Source of the DNA: PVC group bacterium
GTDB taxonomy: Bacteria > Verrucomicrobiota > Kiritimatiellia > SS1-B-03-39 > UBA6053
Direction: 5' to 3'
DNA: 10,857 nucleotides
Assembly (NCBI GenBank): GCA_003565035.1
Contig: PXDP01000227.1
Location: 1-10,857, forward strand
The stretch's first letter is position 1; each line of letters starts with the position of its first letter. The notes beneath the pieces are model-generated. The model was not told where the DNA came from. It did no database searches and saw nothing but the letters and a program-made list of their open reading frames with translations. The position numbers and the translations under genes are program-made. This document shows positions 7,201 to 10,857 of this stretch, piece by piece.

Positions 7201-7617
7201 GTAGAAGTCGGTCTTGTCGGCCCCTTCGGGCACGCCGTTGAAGTCGCCAAACAAATCGAGTTCGATTTGTTTGGGGTGGTTTGTGGTTTGTGGTTGGTGG
7301 TTGGTGGAGGACAAGCCACCAGCCACCATCCACTTCTTCAAGTCGTCGATGAGGACTTTGGGGTGGACTTTTTCCTGGATGTAGAGGGGCGGGGCGGGAA
7401 CGACGAGGGCGGACCAATCGCGGATGTCCTTGCCTCGCCAGATGAGCTGGGGGTCGAGGTCGCGGTTGCGGCGTTCGTAGGCGACGGTGAGCGGGTCCGC
7501 CTCCCCGCGCTCGACCATGGCCTGGAACTCGGCGGTGGGGATGTTCCGCCGCTTCTCCTCGCCGTGGGTGAGGGTTTGGATGGACTTGGGGGTTTTGGGT
7601 TTTTTCTTGGTAGCCAT
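4264..7617 (-). CDS. Type III-like DNA adenine methyltransferase (Mod), with in-frame insertions
   Basis: This 1117-residue protein would methylate adenine in a specific DNA site and give Res its specificity. Motif IV DPPY is at 177-180 and the AdoMet-binding motif LDPTCGSGTT at 467-476. DPPY before the glycine motif is the beta-class order of type III Mod proteins. The region between them, about 265-452, is the expected target-recognition domain and is AT-rich. I start at the ATG at 7617 (MATKKKPKTPKS); the 62 codons upstream are open but read through the leader repeat and promoter-like sequence. No Shine-Dalgarno is visible at this start. Three blocks look foreign: about 98-115 (TNHQPQTTNH), about 606-636 (NHNPPATTHKSQPTSH) and about 859-1010, which is another gene read out of frame (Gly-rich). 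After the last block the conserved C-terminus resumes (VHGVDVFHPNTGE to MKVFKV). Whether the enlarged protein is active is unknown. Confidence 0.9.
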   Translation of the reverse strand: MATKKKPKTPKSIQTLTHGEEKRRNIPTAEFQAMVERGEADPLTVAYERRNRDLDPQLIWRGKDIRDWSALVVPAPPLYIQEKVHPKVLIDDLKKWMVAGGLSSTNHQPQTTNHPKQIELDLFGDFNGVPEGADKTDFYAHDQNWSNRMILGDSLQVMASLAEREGLRGKVQCIYFDPPYGIKFNSNFQWSTTSRDVKDGKADHITREPEQVKAFRDTWRDGIHSYLTYLRDRLTVARDLLTDSGSIFVQIGDENVHRVRAVMDEVFGEDNFCSLIQVQKTSGAGSPSIGTDVLAGVMDYVVWFSKTKSKIKYRQIYREKILGEEGTTQYVNIRNRTLFEDGRLQTSDEFDRSDVFASDNLTSPTGVESTQFGVDIENKIFTPKKGGWKTNFVGMERLRKSLRLKPIGNTLMYRRYLYDFSVSPINNLWRDVLFTGFAESKVYVVQTAQRLIERCILMATDPGDLVLDPTCGSGTTAYVAEQWGRRWITVDTSRVALALARARIMGARYPYYLLADSREGQKKEADIARSIPSSQPVKNDIRQGFVYERVPHITLKSIANNSEIDVIWERFEQELAPLREKLSVACGLEKTLEEWEFPRELPEDWVNHNPPATTHKSQPTSHNPPATNHQPLPTSHLLKSFWDLRIARQREIDASIAAKADFEFLYDKPYEDKKTVRVAGPFTVESLSPHRVLGLDENDELIDNVAETGKAYGKDYVGTILDTLRSAGVQQAHKQDKIDFFSLQEWPGGYVCAEGRYTEGNKENGKTKRAAIFIGPEFGTVTRVDLVTAAREAAEGGFDLLISCAFSYEAHTTDFNNLGGLPVLKATMNADLHMAGDLKNTGKGNLFVIFGEPDVEVVCGLWLVARDGRMIAHYDSVKELSGLGSLEEINRMGGGDLPGFKKLSQRGAIRADQSDPQGGGVGALQHRGRGGQDGDGGVPADAERGQRLTGGGGDPTAAGPQAGNAEPGGSDEPDRSFRHTEQNAWRTQALAGIETLRKSDFPLTLTTSHHAQVTVHGVDVFHPNTGEIRSDGPEGIACWFLDTDYNEESFFVRHAYFLGQNDPYKALKTTLKAEINEEAWATLNSPVSRPFPKPQNHRIAIKIINHLGDEVMKVFKV
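4591..4611 (+). repeat. Left heptamer arm of the insert in mod
   Basis: Three degenerate GTGGTTN-type heptamers on the plus strand. They are the inverted partner of the arm at 5023-5050. Confidence 0.6.
4629..4997 (-). CDS. Four-helix-bundle protein (23S rRNA intervening-sequence family)
   Basis: This 122-residue protein opens with the family hallmark YRDLEVWKKSIEWVEEIYR, has the central FGLTSQIRRAAVSVPSNIAEG and continues through FLQMLSVASGSLAEVETQL; a Lys/Arg tail ends it. Length and motif order fit the S23/four-helix-bundle family, first known from inserts in 23S rRNA genes and also found scattered in genomes; the related Avd protein works with diversity-generating retroelements. The biochemical role of most members is unknown, with nucleic acid binding suspected from the basic surface. 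The ATG at 4997 is used; a TTG at 5006 would add three residues, and AGG upstream is 13 bases from the ATG but 4 from the TTG. The whole gene lies in the same strand as mod, one base out of frame with it, so both proteins can be read from the same DNA. Confidence 0.9.
   Translation of the reverse strand: MTALKSYRDLEVWKKSIEWVEEIYRVSKNFPSEERFGLTSQIRRAAVSVPSNIAEGAARTGTGEFLQMLSVASGSLAEVETQLLLAHRLGMLSQEDLTNLTEASDTLSKMLGGLKRSLASRR
5023..5050 (-). repeat. Right heptamer arm of the insert in mod
   Basis: Four consecutive heptamers in exact 7-base register (plus strand AGCCACC, AGCCACA, AGCCACA, AACCACC). It is in inverted orientation to the arm at 4591-4611 and lies directly next to the conserved mod codons for FGEPDVEV. 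Confidence 0.7.
5711..5800 (+). repeat. 14-base-period tandem array in the mod linker
   Basis: Plus-strand units begin at 5711, 5725, 5739, 5753, 5767 and 5781, with a partial one at 5795. The best unit, TGGCTGGTGGGTTG, occurs three times exactly (5739, 5753, 5781); the others differ by a few bases. Each unit is two GTGGTTK-like heptamers. In the mod frame it encodes about 30 His/Pro/Thr/Ser/Asn-rich residues with no clean protein period, because 14 is not a multiple of 3. Gain or loss of one unit would therefore shift the mod frame. Confidence 0.85.
5813..5834. repeat. 22-base palindrome in mod
   Basis: GGGAGTTCCC-TG-GGGAACTCCC is a perfect 10-base inverted repeat with a 2-base centre. It lies between the 14-base array and a second heptamer pair. 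It encodes part of EWEFPRELP in Mod. Confidence 0.75.
5855..5868 (-). repeat. Two inverted heptamers after the palindrome
   Basis: Plus-strand AAGCCAC AAGCCAC is in opposite orientation to the array at 5711-5800. Together with the palindrome between them, this repeats the arm-core-arm order seen around the four-helix-bundle insert. Confidence 0.6.
6262..6828 (-). other. AT-rich target-recognition segment of mod
   Basis: This part of mod encodes about residues 265-452, between DPPY and LDPTCGSGTT, where type III Mod proteins carry the target-recognition domain. Hand counts give 23 G+C of 60 at both 6301-6360 and 6421-6480, against 37 of 60 at 6841-6900 just outside. The frame continues without a break. 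The composition change fits replacement of only this domain by recombination. Confidence 0.7.
7247..7274. repeat. 28-base palindrome in mod
   Basis: CCAAACAAATCGA-GT-TCGATTTGTTTGG has perfect 13-base arms with a 2-base centre. It abuts the heptamer block starting at 7276. In Mod it encodes PKQIELDLFG, just ahead of DFNGVPEGADKTDFYAHDQNW. Confidence 0.85.
7276..7327. repeat. Heptamer block forming a hairpin in mod
   Basis: Five plus-strand heptamers (GTGGTTT, GTGGTTT, GTGGTTG, GTGGTTG, GTGGAGG) at 7276-7310 are followed by the inverted copies CCACCAGCCACC at 7316-7327. GGTGGTTGGTGG at 7296-7307 pairs with the latter over 12 positions (one G-T wobble) around an 8-base loop. This is the smallest of the three arm-core-arm blocks in mod. 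Confidence 0.8.
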
Positions 7618-7623
7618 GGGGGA

Positions 7624-7665
7624 GAGGTCAGAGGTCAGGAAAGAGGGTAGAGGGTAGAGGTCAGA
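7624..7665. repeat. Six-unit heptamer array in the mod leader
   Basis: The plus strand reads GAGGTCA, GAGGTCA, GGAAAGA, GGGTAGA, GGGTAGA, GGTCAGA in exact 7-base register. It ends 6 bases before the mod ATG at 7617, so the mRNA leader is pyrimidine-rich and lacks a Shine-Dalgarno. The consensus differs from the GTGGTTK heptamers inside mod. Confidence 0.8.
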
Positions 7666-7682
7666 AGGGGTGAAATGCAAGC

Positions 7683-7711
7683 ATTTTAGAGGGAGAGTTC
7701 TTGAGGTGCAA
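7683..7711 (-). promoter_or_regulatory. Possible sigma70-type promoter for mod
   Basis: On the minus strand TTGCAC (7706-7711) is followed after 17 bases by TAAAAT (7683-7688). The -10 matches the consensus at 5 of 6 positions, the -35 only at 3. A start near 7676 would put the heptamer array in the 5' leader of mod. The rest of the gap 7618-7845 shows nothing else convincing. Confidence 0.4.
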
Positions 7712-7845
7712 TGGTTTACGAATATTTGAAGTTTGCTTGCGGGGGTGCTTGCACGGGAAGCGTAATCGAACACACCGAGATCTTTGTTCTGAACAACCAT
7801 CAAACAAATGCGGCATCTGAGTTCGTGAATCCTTCAGGTTAGTCG

Positions 7846-8691
7846 TCATCCACATAGCTGCACACCATTATCGTTGTTTTCGTCCTGGCGATCCCGCCCC
7901 ATGCCCAAGCCGGAATACATACCGTCGATATGCTCGTCCAAGTCCGAAGATACATTCTGGCGCATCGGATCCAGGATAAACTCTACCCCCTCTCTTCGTG
8001 CCAGCTTCGCGGCGGGCACAAAGTCGCAATCACCTGTCACCAAAATAATCGTATCCACCTGTCGCTTGAGTGTCAGGGATGTGATGTCCACCCCGATGCG
8101 GATATCCACCCCCTTTTGCCGTAAACCAAATTTTACCGCGTCTCCATCCAGTCCCCTCCAAAGATCCAATATCCGTTTTGCATCTTGAAGCTTCTCCGGA
8201 TCAATGTCCTCCGCGGATGTTTCGCCTTCTGCTGTCGATACCAGCTTATCCAGCGTTTCAATCTGCTGGAATGTACGGAGTAACTTCTTTTCTGTCCCCG
8301 GATCTTTCAGGTGCCATCCACCCTCTTTCGCAACGTGACCAAGCCTCAAGGCGAATTTTCGTTGTTTGCGTAACGCGGCGAAAAGTTCATGGCGAAACCG
8401 AGCCTCTTCAGAGTTCGCAAATTTCACCTGCAGATTCGAAAACGGATTGTGGGCGACGCCTTCCCACGGAGTGGCGTCGTAGTAGAACATCCGGTAGACG
8501 TGATCCAGCCACCGGCTGTCCCGCCGATGACAGGTTTCACGGGTGAGTCTGCGAACGTGGTTCATGGAAAGGCGTTGTGCCCATTTCGCGACATCCTGTG
8601 GCGTCCGACAATTTTCCTCTCCGATAAGTCTGGAGAGCCGTTTCACAAAAAAACCACCATCGATAAGAATAGCGATACGCCTCAATCTCAT
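7846..8691 (-). CDS. NYN-domain (PIN-like) putative nuclease
   Basis: This 281-residue protein has the NYN fold signature: first acidic strand IAILIDGGFFVKRL at 6-19 (Asp11), then GVDIRIGVDITSL at 194-206 (Asp202), VTGDCDFVPAAKLARREG at 218-235 (Asp221, Asp223) and a C-terminal LDEHIDGMYSG. These acidic residues form the metal site in NYN/PIN-like ribonucleases, so RNA cleavage is the best guess. A long middle part (about 80-190) is helical and charged. I see no signal peptide. ATG 8691 has GAGAGGGG 6 bases upstream. It lies between res and mod, all on one strand with 227-271-base gaps, so co-function is possible but not shown. The stop is TGA at 7846-7848. Confidence 0.88.
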   Translation of the reverse strand: MRLRRIAILIDGGFFVKRLSRLIGEENCRTPQDVAKWAQRLSMNHVRRLTRETCHRRDSRWLDHVYRMFYYDATPWEGVAHNPFSNLQVKFANSEEARFRHELFAALRKQRKFALRLGHVAKEGGWHLKDPGTEKKLLRTFQQIETLDKLVSTAEGETSAEDIDPEKLQDAKRILDLWRGLDGDAVKFGLRQKGVDIRIGVDITSLTLKRQVDTIILVTGDCDFVPAAKLARREGVEFILDPMRQNVSSDLDEHIDGMYSGLGMGRDRQDENNDNGVQLCG

Positions 8692-8697
8692 GAAATA

Positions 8698-8705
8698 CCC
8701 CTCTC
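8698..8705 (-). promoter_or_regulatory. Shine-Dalgarno of the NYN gene
   Basis: Minus-strand GAGAGGGG with 6 bases to the ATG at 8691. It fixes that start. Confidence 0.65.
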
Positions 8706-8793
8706 AGCGGAAAAAAAACAAGCCCCAGGATTTCTGTCACGCTCAGGATGCTCGAGCGGACGTACTTTCAAGGGGCGGATACGTTTAAAATGC

Positions 8794-8821
8794 GTTATAC
8801 ACCAGTTGTATGCAAGTGAAA
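8794..8821 (-). promoter_or_regulatory. Weak candidate promoter for the NYN gene
   Basis: Minus-strand TTTCAC (8816-8821) and TATAAC (8794-8799) are 16 bases apart, in AT-rich DNA about 100 bases upstream of the NYN ATG. The match is modest and could be chance. Confidence 0.25.
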
Positions 8822-8962
8822 AAAAATAAAAAAAATAACATAACCACCATGCATTGCTGCTAAAACAGTCGGGATTTCTGCGAAATAAATCTCTGTGAGC
8901 CCGGGAAACCCTTCCTTCGCCGCTTGCGGCGGTCAGGGGCCGGGGTTTCTTTTTGATCCGGT

Positions 8963-10857
8963 TCATGCTGTATCCTCCGTCAGTGCGGCTTCCATGGCCC
9001 GCTCCACCATCGCCCCGAATCGGCTCTCCACCTCTTTCTCGAAATCAGCCTGCATTTCCCAGACGTCGCTGAATTCGGCGAAGGCCCAGCGGCCGTAGGT
9101 TCCGAGGCGGTTGACGCCGGGGATCCAGTAGCTGTCCATGGCGAGCTTTTTGGCTTTGGCGTCTTCACGGCGGTAGCCTTTGATTTCGACAATGAGGTTG
9201 AGGGGATCTTCGGGGCCGTGGCCGTCGTCGATGCGGACGATGAAGTCGGGCAGGTAGCGGCGGGTTTCGGAGCCGTATGCATAAGGGACTTCGAAGCCGA
9301 GGCCGTGGTTTTTGACGTAGGCGAGCACGCGGGGGTGTTGCTCGACGACGCGGCAGAATTCGCCCTCCCATTCGCTGTCGAGCACCACCCAGTTGACGTG
9401 GCATTTGTCGGCGGCGCTTTCCCAGCGGTTCTTTTTGGAGGTGCGGAAGTTGACGAAGCGGGTGGAGCCGGAGGGGTTGTAGGGATCGAGAATGGCTTTG
9501 ATGGGGTGGGTGTCCATCATGGTGCGGGTGATGGCGGCGGAAATGCGGCTGCACGCCTCGTCGGCCAGCTCTTTGTACATGAGCTGGGCGGGCTGGGTAT
9601 CGCCTTTGCAGACGAGGCAGGTGTCCATCCACTGTTTGGCGATGCGCTTGAGCTGTCCGAAGAGGTGGAGGCGGGGCTCTTCGCCGGGATTGCGCCAATG
9701 GTGGGTGAGCAGATGGGTGGTGAGGTGGAAGAGGACGGTGGATTTCCGCATGTCGCGGATATGTTCGAGGTTGAGGTCCACGCCTTCGCCGATGATGCCT
9801 TCGTTGCGGTTGTGGGTAGGCCCGACCCATTCGGGGGTGAGTTCAAAAACGGAGTCGTCGTTGAAGGTGGCTTCGAGTCGCTCTTCGGGGAGTTCGACGC
9901 GGTAGCCGTTGACGCGGGGGAAGCGGATTTCCAGGGCGTCGCGGTCGGGGCGGACGGCCTTGACCTGCACGGCGTCCACGGGCGGCTGCGGCGGGGCGAC
10001 CACGGGTTTGGCGGTGAAATCGAAGGGAATGCCGAGCACGTCGGCATATTCCACGGGGAAAAGTCCAGTTTTCTCGTCGAGTTCGTAGGACTGGCGGCGC
10101 AGGGCGCGGCCGATGACCTGTTCGCAGAGGAGCTGAGTGCCGAAGGCGCGGATGCCGAGGACATGGGTGACGGTGTTGCAGTCCCAGCCTTCGGTGAGCA
10201 TGGAGACGGAGACCACGCAGCGGATGGTTTCGCCGAGACGGTCTTTTTTGCCGACGGTGTTCATCACTTCGCGGAGCAGGTCGGCGTCGCTGATGTTTTC
10301 GGCATCCTTGGGGCTGCCGCCGCGTTCGACGATCTCGCGGCGGAAGCGGTCGATTTCGTCGGAGGCGATGTTGCGGAAGTTCGTGTCGAGGGCGTCGCCG
10401 GATTCGAGCTGCACGCTGTCGATGAGCAGGGTGCGGGGGCGGGCGAGCGGTCGGTCGTACTCGTCGAAGTTGCGGAACAACTCCAGGCGTCCGTTTTCAA
10501 GCTGGGTGGAGCCGTCGTCGTTTTCGCGGACGAAGCCGGAGACGTAGTCGTACACGAGTTTGGAGATGGAGGTGTTTTGGCAGACGACGATAAAGCAGGG
10601 GGAAACGCCAATGCCCGCCTGTTCCCAGAGTTCGTGGGTTTTTTGGTAGTGACCGTAGAGGGCGTCCAGGGCGTTGTAAAGTTTGGTGGGCATGGAGAGC
10701 GGATCGTTTTTCTTTCCGCCGCCGCGCGCGCTTTTGGGCAGGCCTTTTTTGACGTGTTCCCAGAGATTGCGGAACACGGGGAGGTCGCCCTGTTCCAGGG
10801 AGTTGTCGGACACCGGCACGCGGGGGAGCTTGACGATGCCGCATTCGATGGCGTCCA
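8963..10857 (-). CDS. Type III-like restriction endonuclease subunit (Res), 5' part outside window
   Basis: The frame runs in from the right edge (first visible residues DAIECGIVKLPR) and ends at TGA 8963-8965, leaving 630 visible residues. The start and the Walker A/DEAD-type motifs lie outside. Visible SF2 helicase motifs are VSMLTEGWDCNTVTHV (from about base 10210) and motif VI QVIGRALRR (bases 10094-10120). Near the C-terminus YLPDFIVRIDDG and LIVEIKGYR form a PD-(D/E)XK nuclease core (PD near 9245-9250, EIK at 9179-9187). The protein would translocate along DNA and cut unmethylated sites together with Mod. It resembles the large Res proteins that I associate with the BPTD_3080 family name, from memory only. 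It precedes mod in transcription order, whereas mod-res is the usual type III order. Composition is GC-rich (37 of 60 at 9541-9600). Confidence 0.92.
   Translation of the reverse strand, partial: DAIECGIVKLPRVPVSDNSLEQGDLPVFRNLWEHVKKGLPKSARGGGKKNDPLSMPTKLYNALDALYGHYQKTHELWEQAGIGVSPCFIVVCQNTSISKLVYDYVSGFVRENDDGSTQLENGRLELFRNFDEYDRPLARPRTLLIDSVQLESGDALDTNFRNIASDEIDRFRREIVERGGSPKDAENISDADLLREVMNTVGKKDRLGETIRCVVSVSMLTEGWDCNTVTHVLGIRAFGTQLLCEQVIGRALRRQSYELDEKTGLFPVEYADVLGIPFDFTAKPVVAPPQPPVDAVQVKAVRPDRDALEIRFPRVNGYRVELPEERLEATFNDDSVFELTPEWVGPTHNRNEGIIGEGVDLNLEHIRDMRKSTVLFHLTTHLLTHHWRNPGEEPRLHLFGQLKRIAKQWMDTCLVCKGDTQPAQLMYKELADEACSRISAAITRTMMDTHPIKAILDPYNPSGSTRFVNFRTSKKNRWESAADKCHVNWVVLDSEWEGEFCRVVEQHPRVLAYVKNHGLGFEVPYAYGSETRRYLPDFIVRIDDGHGPEDPLNLIVEIKGYRREDAKAKKLAMDSYWIPGVNRLGTYGRWAFAEFSDVWEMQADFEKEVESRFGAMVERAMEAALTEDTA

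Larger units (their letters stand above)
8692..8962. other. AT-rich intergenic region between res and the NYN gene
   Basis: There is no convincing gene here. It contains the GC hairpin CGCCGC-TT-GCGGCG at 8918-8931 just after the res stop without a U-tract, long A/T runs near 8819-8839, a possible promoter at 8794-8821, an A8 run at 8711-8718 and the NYN ribosome-binding site at 8698-8705. An open frame at 8688-8966 overlaps the res stop by ATGA but has no recognisable features. Confidence 0.5.

Noticed and set aside
6847..7650. 267-codon plus-strand open frame
   Set aside because: Antisense to the conserved N-terminal part of mod including DPPY. The product is a Val/Gly/Glu-rich shadow.
7618..7803. 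62-codon upstream extension of mod
   Set aside because: It would translate the heptamer leader array and the promoter-like sequence. The MATKKKPKT start at 7617 fits better, although no Shine-Dalgarno supports either.
7661..7855. 64-codon minus-strand frame overlapping the NYN stop
   Set aside because: No recognisable features, and it covers the likely mod promoter.
8793..8812. Operator-like dyad TTATACACCAGTTGTATG
   Set aside because: Only five bases per arm pair (ATACA/TGTAT), too little to claim an operator in AT-rich DNA.
8688..8966. 92-codon minus-strand frame overlapping the res stop by ATGA
   Set aside because: The coupling is suggestive, but the product has no recognisable domain, runs through A/T tracts and overlaps the NYN ribosome-binding site and start.

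Overview
The window is a defence-type accessory region with every convincing gene on the minus strand, so it reads from base 10857 down to base 1. The core is GC-rich (hand count 37 G+C of 60 at both 9541-9600 and 6841-6900). It is interrupted by AT-rich imports (20 of 60 at 3241-3300). The organism cannot be named from this sequence. A GC-rich Gram-negative is likely. The four-helix-bundle (23S rRNA intervening-sequence type) gene and degenerate heptamer repeats are reminiscent of Verrucomicrobiota/Kiritimatiellota/Lentisphaerota-like genomes, but this is only a weak lean.

Layout in transcription order: (1) the C-terminal 630 residues of a type III-like restriction subunit Res (8963-10857, running off the right edge), with the end of an SF2 helicase and a PD-(D/E)XK nuclease. 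(2) A 271-base AT-rich gap. (3) A NYN/PIN-like nuclease (7846-8691). (4) A short gap with a plausible promoter and a heptamer-repeat leader. (5) A beta-class adenine methyltransferase Mod (4264-7617). (6) After a single spacer base, an AT-rich OLD-family ATPase-TOPRIM nuclease (2508-4262). (7) A broken 35-codon copy of the start of a helicase gene, overlapping the OLD stop codon (2404-2511). (8) A three-repeat ankyrin protein (1980-2378). (9) A hairpin-rich gap. (10) A RelE-like/UvrD-like helicase fusion (1-1810), open at the left edge; its frame is uninterrupted for 603 codons.

Res and Mod together would form a restriction-modification system with NYN between them. OLD plus a UvrD-like helicase recalls the two protein classes of Gabija, here separated by an ankyrin gene and a helicase-start remnant.

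The most unusual part is mod itself. A complete four-helix-bundle gene lies inside it in another frame, and mod stays open through the insert. The insert is flanked by inverted heptamer arms (GTGGTTK type). Two further heptamer blocks with the same arm order sit elsewhere in mod, one a 14-base-period tandem array that could shift the reading frame. A different heptamer array fills the leader before the mod start. The central part of mod, between its two catalytic motifs, is AT-rich and looks like an exchanged target-recognition domain.
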